Below, in pieces: positions 50,240-62,279 of a stretch of 64,000 nt of DNA. Positions within the stretch are counted from its first letter, which is position 1. Every line of letters starts with the position of its first letter. The stretch lies in contig VXBA01001330.1 in assembly GCA_013399895.1 (NCBI GenBank), forward strand, positions 1-64,000, written 5' to 3'. A program made the position numbers and the translations under genes. Below the pieces are notes generated by a model that saw only the letters and a list, made by a program, of their open reading frames with translations, made no database searches and was not told the origin of the DNA. The DNA comes from Serilophus lunatus. Its lineage: Eukaryota; Chordata; Aves; Passeriformes; Eurylaimidae.

Positions 50240-53005
50240 TAGTTATCAAACACACACATTAACAATAACGTTTTTTAAACCAAAGTAATTTTACAGATCA
50301 GGAAAATCTAACAGTGAAAAAATATATTCATAATTCAGTCATAACAGACAATGAAGGAGCTACAAATCCTGAATTTTTTAAAGCATAGCGCAGTGTGTGC
50401 CAGACTGGTAAGTAAATCCTGATACAATTAAAACTGTGCATCAACACGGTGCAATAGAGAGCTATGTCATTTGTTCAGGACCATGCTTCGAAGTACTCAG
50501 GCATGTGAAGCAAGCAGTTACAGATAATTAAATGCAACTTCCCTTTTCTCTAATCCCTCATCTCCAAAGCAACTGACATTTCTAGATATTATTTTAGTTC
50601 CTCTTTCCTTATCTTCTTTTTGTCTTCCTTTTCCCCTCAAAACATATTGGCATTTGCATTTTTCTCTTATTTTATTTAGAATAAATAAGTCAGTTTTAAA
50701 TTACAAATAAACTAATGGCATGTCTAACCAAGAGAACCAGTCAAATAATTGAGCCACAGTATTTCCTGAAAACAAACTGTTTATATGCTTTCTTATGTCA
50801 ATCAAAACCAACATGCACATACCCATCTCAATTTTAAGCAGATTAATCCAATAGAAACTCCAGCCTGCTACACTGATTTATATCTCATCATGCACATTGC
50901 TTAAAGGAGTATTTCTATCTCTGAGAAAGGTGTTTCGAGGTTTACTATTTGCCAAATACTGATAAATCTTTGTTGCCTGAGCACTAAAGCTTTACTATTT
51001 TGATCCCATTGCAAGATTCAACTCTATAATTACGATTTCACAGTCTGCACTCATAATTTGAGGGACTGAAGCAGTGTTTTTCAGTACTTGTTGTTCTCTT
51101 TTAATTAAAAGACAGCTAAATGAAATCTTAAGGAATAGTGCTGACTTTGTATTTGATAAACCATGGCAGCGATTTGTAGTAAAAATGACTCTTATCCTTA
51201 ACTGTGACATTTACTATGTATTGGCAGACACAAGAATTTCAGTAAGGTCAGAGCCACAGTAGAAGTCTATCAGCTGAATTTTAAAACGCAAGTAAAGACA
51301 TCTAGAACTGTCACCTGGCAGAGACACACAAAACACACACAATTTCATAAACAAGACTCAAGAGAAATATTTAGCTATCTCCAGAGACCTGAACACTTCT
51401 CAGATATCTGGCATCACGGCTCACTAATCTTTAAATAGCCCAAATGGAAGTCCTAATTGATCAAAAAGTATATTCCGTATTAGAAACCTTGCAAGAAATC
51501 TCTTTATTGCCTCAAACTATCACACTGAGGCTGAGGAGCAAGGCTTGGGACTGATCTAACCACAGAAGCCTCTCCAACAAAGGGAAGTTAAATGCTAAGT
51601 GTACTATGAAAAGGTGAGCAATTCAGGAAGGAGCCCTCAGAAGAGTGCAGATTTCCAAAAAACACACACAGGCATCAGCTATCCTTCCCCAGTTGTTTCA
51701 TCAGCTGTTCTTCAGGTTGTGCTAGTTCTATGTATTTATTTGGAGGAAAGTTGTGAGAAAGTGTCCACAGTAGAAAAAGGTGGGGGAGAAAACACATAGA
51801 TCCCACCTATAATTGTTACTCTCCTTTTTAAAGTTAGTGAGGAGAATAAGAACAATTTTCTCCAGAAGTAGATAAATAGCTACCAAAAAGTAGCATCAAG
51901 ATCAGCATCCTTAACAGAGAACAGCTGCATTTGCTTTAGGAGTGTCAACTTCATCAACACAGCGCTTGTGCCAAAAAGTGTATAGCAAAACACGAGATAT
52001 TATGAAGATGGAGTAATTTCATTTTACACTGCAACAGGATTCACTATATTCAGATTCCTTGCTCCTTGGGCTTTACTTCTCATTCCACAACTGCTGTACC
52101 CAGCAAGTCCCCGAGGACCCAGGCCTCACTAGCAGTTAATGATCCATTAGACAGCCACCTTGATGCAAACCAGAAGGTGGCTAATGCTCTAACAAAGTGG
52201 TTCTAAACTACAAGAACAGAAAACATTCAAGGATTACAGCCACTATAAACCAGTAGTCATAGTTAATAACAGTAATATTTCATTAAAACGGCTAGAAATA
52301 ACGCATACCAGACACCCAAACAATTACAGATGACCACAATGGTATCAGAAAAGTTGCAATATAACATTGAACAAAAATAAGTTAGACACTTGCCACAGCA
52401 CAAAGAATGTATCATCTTAGCATAAATTCTTCCTAATTTTTTCACCATCACAGACACAGAAAAATTCAACAAAGAATAGACATTCAAGACAAATATCTGC
52501 TGGTATTATTACCAGTCACAACAAACAAGTAGCATCTCTAAGAGCAACAAGAAAACTTCTGCTCTGCTCTACTGGCAGCTCAGCCAATAAAACTACCTTC
52601 ATAATTTTCATTTGTTTAGATTTTTCCTGAGGACTAGCACACTAGTAGCTGTGTCAAAAAATACATATCAAATGTTGCATGGTTTAACTCCATACCGCGG
52701 TCACTACATTGCCCCTTCACATCCCTTGTAAATTAATTTACAGATCTAGAACCAGAATAGTTTTAAAAAAAGTATAATCTTAGTTCAAACATCAAAACCT
52801 ATTATATTACTGTGGAATATACCGTTGCATGATTTGGGCAGTGTTTTTAGACCAATATTGACAATACCGTAAAACAGATCCTTTAAACTGCAAAGATACT
52901 TCTAATGTACTGCTACTGCAAAAAGTTTATATAGAAGCAAGGAAAAACCGGCAAAAATTAATCTACAACTTCCTAATTTATTATAAAAATTGTTTCTATA
53001 CTAAA
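50240..53005. other. Unique noncoding DNA, nothing recognised
   Basis: AT-rich DNA. A GTAAGTAAA donor-like site at 50409 follows an open stretch of 24 nt, but the evidence is too thin to call. Nothing else is supported. Confidence 0.55.
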
Positions 53006-53009
53006 ATAA

Positions 53010-53158
53010 AAATTAATAGTATTAATAATAATAACAATAATTAATAGTATATATATACACAATATAGTATATATATATAATATATACTATATACTCTCTC
53101 TATATAACAGTATACACAATAATAGTAATAATTAATAGCATTAATAAGTATTAATATC
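53010..53158. repeat. AT-only compound simple repeat
   Basis: About 150 bp almost wholly of A and T. TAATAGTATTAATAATAATA-type words flank a (TA)n centre with a short CTCTCTC insertion, and similar words recur on the far side. It is likely prone to hairpins and length change. Confidence 0.9.
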
Positions 53159-53159
53159 A

Positions 53160-53700
53160 TGAAACACAATTCTGAAGAAAGCTTTGTGTATTCACAAAGG
53201 AAAGGTATACCATGGATCCTATTACCCATTTATCAGAATTAGGGTATTAGATTATATTTTTGTTGGGTTTTGGGGTAGGTAGTATGAGCTACCTACACTG
53301 AAAGTATATAAAAGGAAGGCCAAATAAAGAAAACTACATAGAATAAAAGAGTGGAAGTGTGATTTCCACAGAAGTTCTGTAAAGCACTAGTTTACTGGCA
53401 ATATAGTTAGCCTTTGGCAAAGTGCCATACACCCAGAGAAACACAGGGCCTATAAAAAGCCTGTGACATAGTGCAAAAGAAGAGTTTTAACACACCCTAA
53501 AACACACAGATGGCAATGACAAAGATATTTACATTTTGAAAGAATGTTCTTGTAATTTTGTAAAAACTGTAATCAATTTCATCACTGAATGAGAAAGCTT
53601 GAGAAGATGAAGTTAAATTAATTTGGTTTCTCTTCTAACTGGTTGTTTAGAATTTTAAATTGGTTTGTTGCTTGAAGTGACTTCTAATTAAGAAACTCTC
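53160..53700. other. Unique noncoding DNA
   Basis: No supported feature between the AT repeat and the CR1 fragment. Confidence 0.5.
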
Positions 53701-53705
53701 AAGAT

Positions 53706-54100
53706 CCTCTGGCATAGGTGCTACTGCCTCCCTGGGCAGTCTGTTCCAGTGCTCTGCCACCCTCAGTGTAAAGTTCTTCCTCATGCTGACATGGACCTTG
53801 TTATGTTTAGTTCATGGACAGTACTCCCCATCTTGTCACTGGGAATCATTGGAAAGAGTCTGGCACCATCCTTTTGGCACTCGGGTTTGAGATACTTGTA
53901 TACATTTGTAAGATTCCCTTAGACTTCTCTCGGCCAAACAGGCCCAGCTCCTGCAGTCTCTAGTCCTAAGAGAGATGCTTCAGTCTCCTCATCATGTTTG
54001 TGGCCTCCACTGCACTCTCTCCCTTAACTCCTTGTCTTTCTTGTACTGAGGAGCCCAGGCCTGAGCATAGTACTCCAGATGTGGCCTCACTAGGGCTGAA
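53706..54100 (-). mobile_element. Truncated CR1 LINE fragment
   Basis: Read on the plus strand, the block gives the complement of avian CR1. It runs from CCCTGGGCAGTCTGTTCCAG and CACCCTCAGTGTAAAG through AACAGGCCCAGCTCCTGCAG and TTTGTGGCCTCCACTGCACT to AGTACTCCAGATGTGGCCTC. These are diagnostic words of the CR1 3' region, so the element lies on the minus strand. It is truncated at its 5' side, as most CR1 copies are, and also lacks the 3' end with its ATTCTATG-type repeats. It is diverged, with no intact frame, and is a dead fossil. Confidence 0.9.
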
Positions 54101-54109
54101 AATATATAT

Positions 54110-57100
54110 TGCTATATGTATACATGTAGCAATTATTTAACAACTAGCTGGGATGTGCTGTCCAGCAGCAGTAACAAAGCAATTCTGGTCTAAATACAAC
54201 TTCGCTGTCAGAAATAGAAAGCTATCATTATCTTTACATTTCCAGTAATTTGTCAACTTACTTTTTTGTTTATTCATCTCCCACTAAATAATCTCCCAAA
54301 AAGTGTGGTTAGAGTATCAAGGCCACTGTCCACATGGTTTGAGGACATTCAAAGGCCTCAATCGTTATGTCTTCACTGGAGGTTAAAGCTTGCTCTGTCC
54401 AAACCCAGAATACAGCTTTCAGTTTAGTCTAGTTTTAACCAAAAAGAGTCTAGCCCATAGGTGCTTAAATCGCTTTGTGGAACAAATTGGTGATTACCAC
54501 GCAGGGACTTCTGGGAGATGTGCTTTTAAAATTGTACTGTTTCTCCAAACAAAACCGCTACCATAGACGGAGCCTCAGTTGTGTCTGGTATACTCAAGGG
54601 AAAATGAACAGCAGCAGTTCCAGCAGAACACAGGAAGGCGACAGGATAGCCTGCTGAAACAACATGTGTTTAAAGTTTATCACCTACCTCCTAAAAACAG
54701 TGTTTACAGATTCAAACCAGATCCCACAACTCCTAGCCCTAGAGAATCCCAAGCCTTTCCTCCCAGGTGATGTCATTTCACATACTCAATTACTCTCATC
54801 CAACTGTTTATGCACAATTACAGCAAACAAATTCCAGGATGGAGAGTGTCCGGGGAGCAACGAGATACTGGATTGTCTCCTCCAACCATTTCCAAGGACA
54901 TTTGTTGGGACAGGTGGTTTTTAAAATCAAACAAACCGACCCACAAACAGGCCAGTAAGAACTGTGCCAACCTTATCTAATGATAAAAGGGTACTCATTT
55001 GGAACTCAGCAGAAAGGGGAGACACACGTGTGGATCACATGACTTGAAAAGTTCATGCAGCAAAATTTGAGTGCAAAAGTCCTCTGTGTCCACACCTCTA
55101 TGCATATCATAGTTAGAACATTGCTTTAACAATCTGACAATCCAGACCCATTCTCCAGTGGGGAAACTACACCATGACCATTTTAAACACCCAACAAGTA
55201 ACTGCATCCTATTTCAGAGCACGAAAAGACAGGTGATTTTTCTTCCACACATTCCTGGAAGAATATTCTTCTTTGATTTAGGAAATGAATTCATAATTAA
55301 CTTTCTCATAAGTCTGCAGTTTCAATGGTATTTGTAGGAGTGATAATTCTCCTACTCACCAATGCAAATCACTGTGAACTTCAGAGATAGTATGAAAAAT
55401 ACAGTGGTAATAATTTCTGGAGGAAGATTTTAAACATCTCTTCCAAGCAGTGTAAGATACTGCTGTTCAGTTTGCTTTGAAGTCTTAGACAGAATTAGAA
55501 ATTCTTACCACTCAAGAAGACTGTATAAACTGCTATTGTAACAATCATTTTCATAAATGATCAACCAAACTGCCTTTATTACTCTTATACTGAAAGCCCA
55601 TATATAATTTAAAATCTCAGAATGTAAATCATACCTTTACAGCAAGGTATACTTACATGTCCTTCTTTTTACTGTACTAAATAAAAAGAAAAGTGCTGCC
55701 AAAACAGCAACATTTTGTACCTCTGTATCAACCATAAAATTAAGTCTTTTGAGATCAACGAGTATATAGGATCAGAATGAAGTTTCAGCAACACACGTCC
55801 TTAAGCATTTTTTCAGTGACTGCCAGGACATTTCAGGCTTGTTTGCTGCCTAATTCTGATCTGCAAAGAGGTCCAAATTCCAAGTTTGCCAAGGCTGCTT
55901 TTCTGAAGCAAGTGTTCCTCAGTCAACTAAAATGCAGTATTTTAGGGCATGCAGCTCTCTTATCTGGTGTTAATTTTTCCTAAACAACAAAGAGAACGGA
56001 GCAACTTGGTATGAAAGTCAAAAGTGTCTCAAGGCTGTCTCTGTTTCCTAAAGCTTCAGTTGCAAATTGAGAGGAATCTCTCACTTGATCCCCAATACCA
56101 AATGACTATAAATAGTCACAGAGCTTAAAATTAAAAATAAAAAGAACAACACAGAACAACCTGGCTTTGTTATACCTTTCAACTCAGCCTTCTTTTTACC
56201 ATTTTCATCCAATATCTGACTGCTACTACAACTGTCTGAATCTAAAGCTCTGTAAGGCTGGATAACATATGCTGCAACCATACAGGTGCTCAAAGACATT
56301 AATGGCAGGTACCAAAATATCCTAGTATCAGTTGCCCAAACTTGATGCATTTATTTTTAGACCTCAGAACCATCATCACAAAATACAGAAAAGCTCCTTC
56401 CAAATTAAGGATGTTGCAACTCCAAAGGATTACAAAGGGGCAAACTATTTTGTTTATCCTCAGTCCATAAAACAGTTTAATTTGAGGTGAGGGGAAAAAC
56501 AAGCAGAGAGGAAAGAGAAGAGAACTTAGTTGCAGAATTCTTGAAAGGTAACACATCCATTGTATTTCAGAAGTTAAAATATTTCAGTGCACGATGTCTC
56601 AAATTATTAAAAAAAAAACAAAGCCAACAAATATCTCACAACCAGTCAGAACCAGACACTATGAGGAACTCTTCAATACTGACTTCCAAGACTCCATGCA
56701 GCTGACTGTCGATCCCAAAACCTGCCTCACACTCCTCCTCCCCCACCACATACACATTCCCCCCTCCCCTTAGGATTGTATACTCACACTGGATATCTTC
56801 CTGCCAAAGACATCTGCATCCTTCTTCCGTTAAACAAAGTTTAACAAAACAAATCCACCTTTTACTGAATCCACTGAGGAAATGCCAAGTTCTAAAGTTA
56901 CAGAGATCTTTAGAATGTGACAGGTCTCACAGCAAAAAAAATATATCCTTAGAAATAGTTGCCTACTGATAGGTGAGGCAGCGTTTAGCCAGAAGAAACA
57001 TATCTGTGCAACTTTGGTTGCATATACAATGATATTATGAAAAGTCTTGGCTCTGGAATAAGAGCTTTGGAAGACATTCAGGCTAGCACACACTAGAAAG

Positions 57101-57290
57101 TCTTGGTTCAGAAAACCAAGTACTGTAAAGAGATGATGCATATTTCCTTGTTTTCCATGACAGAAATATAATATCAAATTTTTAAAATTATGTATTATTT
57201 CACAGAGGCTACAAAAAGCTATGTCCTTTTTATAAAAGTAGAAACCCTCCAAACATCCATTATATTCTTTCCATGAGCATTGCTCAATAA
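54110..57290. other. Unique noncoding DNA, nothing recognised
   Basis: Several overlapping short frames near 54.5-55.0 kb on the plus strand are shadows without motif. The 140-codon minus-strand frame at 56830-57252 is the longest in the window but is Phe/Cys/Ile-rich with no domain or splice support; I do not call it. A pyrimidine-rich run occurs near 56728-56770. Confidence 0.5.
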
Positions 57291-57319
57291 ATGTTGCAAC
57301 CCCAAAGCTTTTAAATGTA

Positions 57320-57345
57320 TTAAAGTGATGATATCATCACTTTAA
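57320..57345. repeat. Perfect 26-bp palindrome
   Basis: The half-site TTAAAGTGATGAT is followed directly by its exact reverse complement, with no spacer; the centre lies between 57332 and 57333. The next flanking pair does not match. It holds two TGATGA/TCATCA words in dyad arrangement. Confidence 0.92.
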
Positions 57346-57902
57346 AGGCACTCAACAGAAATGATGAGAAACAATTTCTTTTTTCAAAATCAAAATAATA
57401 GTAACCAAGTTGATTAAAAATTGATAAAAATTTTATACTAAAAATATTCACAATATCTGCATTCACAGGCTTCTCTAGGTAAGAATAGTAGACAATATAC
57501 AGAATGCTGAAATAACAAAAGTGCCCTCATGAACTAGTATGGCACAATAAACATTTCATTTAGTTTTCAAGAGATACATGCTTGGAAAGCATAATTTTAA
57601 AGATTAAGAAGAAATAGTAAATAATAAATATTTGGAATGATATTGTATTTCCAGCTATCGTACTTAAAAGCTCAAAAATGTTTTCAATTCCATGCATAGA
57701 GCCACTCTGAAAGCCACATTGAATATTTTGCCTTTGTTTAGGTTATGCACAAATAAACATTGGGATGACAGTTGAAGACACATCCTTGAAGTAGTCTACC
57801 CAATAAATTTAGAAACAGAAAGAGAAGGAGGAATAAAAAAATCTAGCTGTATAAGATTCTCTTTGTTGCCTGCTTGTTAAGGAATCCTTCTGGCACAACT
57901 GA

Positions 57903-57935
57903 GGGGATTATGAATTCACATGTGAATTTATCCCC
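57903..57935. repeat. Near-perfect palindrome around CACATGTG
   Basis: The 16-bp core AATTCACATGTGAATT (57913-57928) is a perfect dyad centred on the E-box CACATGTG. GGGG on the left and CCCC on the right extend the pairing through one wobble pair and a 3-nt bulge. It lies about 580 bp from the 26-bp palindrome. Confidence 0.85.
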
Positions 57936-57939
57936 TATT

Positions 57940-58785
57940 AAACTTTTAGTGAAAGGGTCAGTTAGCAGGAATGATAAAGCTTAGGCACACCAGTCACATG
58001 CTGGCAGAGCATCTGTGACTAGCTCTACTCAGGCATATCACTGGTTTATAGCTTTAATGTCAAGAGGAAGCTATGGGGGAGGGTGGGAAACAGTCCACTT
58101 GTGAAAAGATTTGAAATAGTGTAAAGTACAATTTCACTTGAGAAAAAGGCAGTGTGAATTCATGACTTGATATGTCACATTATTTTACTTGTTTGGGGTT
58201 TTTTTAAGGGAGCACTAAGGAGGACAATCCAGGCTAAAATCTCCCATCTCACTGACAAGGGTTTTCACTAAACCCATAAGACTTCTGTAGCACTTGGATC
58301 GCTTAGCTTTTCCTCTTTTCTCCCCACCCTACAACTCCTACTGTTGGGCTACCTTAGCTTCTAAGCTTCTTCTGGTCCTATATCACTGCTATATAGATGG
58401 CAATCCAAAATGTATAGCAACTGTGCCAACACTGAAGCCTGGTCAAAATTTACATTTACATACCACCTCAGTATCTCACACTTTCTTTTTAAAATTCACA
58501 CTTTTATGTAATTATGCAATGTAATGCAGAGGACAATCCTGTTTGCACCTTCCTACAGTTGTGTTTTTTCTATAAGAGATTTAGTTCAAGCTTTCAGAGT
58601 GAAGAAAAAGGAAAAGCACAAGGGGCAGAAACCATACAGCACGTTCTACCAAGATGAAAAACTCACCTTCCCTATAGCAAGAGGTTCTGTGGAGGCAATC
58701 TGAGCATTCTTAGCAGTCAACACATTTACTGTTCAGTGCCCTGATACTTAATTTATCTTCTCAAACTCTTCTTCCAAACTGTTGG
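57940..58785. other. Unique noncoding DNA, nothing recognised
   Basis: AT-rich, with no supported feature. Confidence 0.5.
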
Positions 58786-58789
58786 GGAT

Positions 58790-59090
58790 TGAGCATCCTC
58801 TAACGAGTCAAACGAGTCTGACCTTTTCCTAATACTCCCCAGTTGCAACTCCTACACAGGGCATTTGTAGCACACACCTTGGCCTCTAAGCTGTTACAGG
58901 GCCCCTGAGACAGGTGTGCAGGATAGCCGAGCCTGACACATAAGCTTCCTGCACTACCAGGAGGGATGTGCCTGCTAGTGCAGGCCAGTGTTCAACAGGG
59001 CCATGTTGGGAAACACCTGCTCCCTTCCCCATTTGGTGATTCCCTGTTGGAGCACTCTCCTCATTTCACTGCACTTTTAGGACCTAATGG
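58790..59090. other. GC-richer unclassified block
   Basis: About 300 bp clearly richer in G and C than its flanks, beginning TGTTGGGGATTG near 58782. Words such as CAGGGCCCCTGAGACAGG and CCAGGAGGGATGTGCC give it the feel of an old LTR or other decayed repeat. I found no matching target duplication, promoter or polyadenylation pair, and no known family. A conserved element or short unannotated exon cannot be excluded. Confidence 0.35.
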
Positions 59091-59094
59091 GTGC

Positions 59095-60510
59095 AGTATT
59101 TTATGCTGAGACTTTCAGAGGTCTAGATATTTTAGGAATCGCTAGTAATAAGGCAGCCACTTACATTACTTTGCAGTCCATTTCAAATGTTCTATTAGTG
59201 AATTCTTGTGCATTAAGTGACACAAATAAAAAGATAAATATAGCAAAAGCCTGACCTACAGAAAACTTTTACCAGGTTTGGAAGGAAAGGTACTATTAAA
59301 TAACCCTCTAGATATACTCTACAGAAAAGTGAGGATTTCCAGAAATTCTGAAATAATACTTCACTCGCCTATCACAGATAGTGTGACAGTATTTTTTACA
59401 GTTATCCACAAAAGCTAGATAGTGAAAACTGGATCATATATATATTGAAATTGCTTTGAGGTAAAAGAGGAAAACAAGTTCAGATTAAACCTGCTTTCTG
59501 CTCACTTCACACTCCCAAGTAGCCAATTTTCTGTAGTTAAACATTTGCTTTTCCTGCCCATCATGGTTTGATCAGGAGTATTCCTGAAAATGGCTGGTTT
59601 ATGCTACCGGGTCAGATCAGTCTCCCGTACAATTTACGTAGCATCTATTTCTCTTTTCTGCGAGGATGAACAGCCCAGCACTTCTGACAATTATTTGTCT
59701 ACGTAAGTTGAGACTTTTACACCATTTTTAACCATCATTCTGATTGCTTCCATTCTTAATGGAAAGAAAAAATTAACACAACCGAACTAGGTACTTACTT
59801 ATTAACTTTTTTACATTAAATACAGCTATTTTCATATTTTTATTCAAAATACAAATATATTCATATTTTAAAATTTCATACTAAATCACTTATGTTTGAA
59901 CTAACAGGCTTTCTAAGTCATATTTTTCTTAACTCTTGTTTTTAATCTCTTCCACATGGTCCATTTGACTGTGCTAGTGATGCATATAGAACTCCATATG
60001 ATTTAGTTGCATTACACAGCTTAACATATGAAAACAACCAAAGCTAGAAAATGTCGCACCTTCTATATAATCTTCAATTACTGCCTTTAGTCAGATTATA
60101 AACTAAGACTGACATGTAGCATGCTAATAAACTAACACAAAAGGATTTAAAAATGTGAAAATTTGTTTTTAGAAGTGGTGATTTAGAATAGTTTTATGCT
60201 CTATAAGATGGGACTCTGTATTATTTTAAAGGAGGGTCTGCAATCTGTAAAACAATGCAATTTTGCATCAACTAATCATCAGATGACAATATTTTTGTAC
60301 CATAATGAGGAATACAACTCAAAAGTACCCTCACCTTTTTCAGGCACTGCTTAACTGCTGTCTTTTTTACCCACATTGAAAGCAAATTGATAGCCATTGA
60401 AATAATTTAAATATCTTCTTTTACAAAATATAAATAAATAAAGCAAGCTTTCTATTATACAGTTAGGAGAATCTTTGTTTTTGTTGTCAGAATTTGTCTT
60501 TTTTTAATAT
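59095..60510. other. Unique noncoding DNA
   Basis: AT-rich DNA. A plus-strand segment at 59665-59702 follows a pyrimidine tract and ends at GTAAGTTG with an open frame (DEQPSTSDNYLS), but its acceptor reads CGAG, which is unfavourable, so I list it only here. Confidence 0.45.
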
Positions 60511-60514
60511 TTAG

Positions 60515-60541
60515 AAAGAAAAGTACAATGAAGAAAAGCAA
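60515..60541 (+). other. 27-nt plus-strand microexon candidate
   Basis: A U-rich acceptor (TTTGTCTTTTTTTAATATTTAG) ends at 60514. Then come 27 nt, a multiple of three, and CAA/GTGAGT, a near-consensus donor. The segment is purine-only apart from four bases and contains AAGAAA and GAAGAA words of the kind that act as splicing enhancers. In one frame it encodes KEKYNEEKQ. If the donor is skipped, the same frame stays open for 109 codons to a stop at 60841, which would make a terminal exon instead. I recognise no family. Very short in-frame exons are typical of neuronal genes, but chance is a serious alternative. Confidence 0.22.
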
Positions 60542-60849
60542 GTGAGTTTGCCATCAAAAGCATTCATTGCTCTGACACACAAACACCTGTCAGTGGAAAA
60601 AGTCTTCAGCTTCTTCACTTCTCTTTACCACGAAGCAAATGTGCATGAAGCTTTCAGACTATTTTCTTCCAGTGTTTTGAAGTACCTTTCAGTTCACATG
60701 AAGGCTAGCAATTGCAAAGAAGCAGAAGAGAAGGAAAAACTGGCACAATGGAAAGACCAAGGAGCAGTGAAAGCCTCCCCCCGTACAGTTATTCTTTTGT
60801 TGAACACTCTCACGGCACACCCATTTAAAGCACAGCCATAATGATAGAC

Positions 60850-62170
60850 AAAAAAAAAATTAAGATATTTCAAAAGTTTAATTTCTAATGTAAATTTCTT
60901 CTCCTGCAAATTTTTTCTTCCCAGTGAGATTTATACATTAACAACACAAGAACACAATATATTTAATGAACTACAGTATTAGAATACTATATAACATTAC
61001 AATTTACAGACAGTTTACACAAGATTTTTTTGCATCTAAATAGTAATATCCCTAATTATCTTAATCAGCCGTAACTATAGAATAAGTCTAGCACATTAAA
61101 GTGGTTTCATAGGTAACACAATGACTACTGAAATAAGAACTAACATTTTTAGAAAGTGTATGAAAAAATATTATTTTTAAATCACTGTTACAAATAGCCA
61201 TACTAAAAACTGGAATTAAGCTTGCTAATTTTGTAAGTAAAAAGTATCAAAAATATCTGTATCTTTCACTGACATAAATTAAAATCTTTACAAATTTCAC
61301 ATTAAAAACACAAGAAGAAAACTCACAAAAATATCAAGCCAGCAATATTTTAACAGCAAAGCCTGTCCTTCTCATGCTTTAGTAACCCCTCACTGACATC
61401 TGATGAACTAGTCCTTCCTCCAACATTCAATGCTTAGCATCCCCTATCAATCCAGGGATACCTTTTCTCTGAAACAATTACAGTTGAGGAGTTTTGAACT
61501 CCTGGTTCAGACTAATCCATCTAACGACAGAAGCACCTTTCAAGCTTCCATTTGACACAAGTCCATCATTCATCATTTGCTGGTGCATATGTTTTTTGCT
61601 GACAGAGCTCCATTACTAGAAAAAGCTCAGTAAGTAAAGCTGATTTGAAACAACTATATATTATAGGTAGCCTGCGTGACACATGCTGATTTTGAGTCGA
61701 GAAAACCACCACATGAAAAAAAGAAGGGAGGAGGGGTGGCTGAAAAGAACTATTTAATTATTAATATACTTTCGGCTCTTACCAACTGCTGCAATGTGAT
61801 TTATTACCGTTAATTTGCAATTTACTTGGGGCATGGGAAGAGAAATTTAACTCTATATAGCAAGTACATAACATGCTTTGTAATTGTTGGACCAGAAATT
61901 TTTTTGGTTTTGATTAATAATAAAATACTGTGCCAATGTTATCGCAAATCTCTAACAACTTTACCATGTTGTAAGATCATCACATATGGAAATATGCTGA
62001 ACCATAAATTCTTCAGCATAAACAAGAAGACATTTGATTCTATTTTTGACCAAACAATAACATAATTCAGATAACATTTACAAGGTATTTCTGTAGTATA
62101 TTTGGTAATAGTAAGTGATTTACCATTATCAACACACATTAAGTTTTTGTATTTGGTGTGGTTTCAGTCT
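60850..62170. other. Unique noncoding DNA, nothing recognised
   Basis: Very AT-rich; no supported feature. Confidence 0.55.
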
Positions 62171-62179
62171 CTAGTTTTG

Positions 62180-62275
62180 CCTCTATTTTATAAATGCAAG
62201 TATAGGGCAAAGAGAGGTTAAGTAATATATTCAAAGTCCATATTTTCTTACTCATTCCTCTGGCTAGTAAATATG
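62180..62275 (-). mobile_element. Second ancient MIR-like SINE fragment
   Basis: CCTCTATTTTATAAATGCAA, then GGGCAAAGAGAGGTTAAGTA, a gap of AT-rich sequence and finally GGCTAGTAAATATG follow the reverse-complement MIR core. That core reads ATTTTACAGATGAGGAAAC, the AGAGAGGTTAAGTAAC part, then GCTAGTAAGTGG. The order and spacing fit although identity is low. It lies in the same orientation as the copy near 4.1 kb and is an immobile relic. Confidence 0.6.
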
Positions 62276-62279
62276 ACTA

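Noticed and set aside
56830..57252. The longest open frame in the window, 140 codons on the minus strand
   Set aside because: Phe/Ile/Cys-rich composition typical of AT-rich noncoding DNA, no domain or motif, no promoter or splice context.
58782..59090. GC-richer block as a second LTR
   Set aside because: Starts TGTTGGGG, but I found no CA end with a matching target duplication, TATA box or polyadenylation signal, so it was left unclassified.
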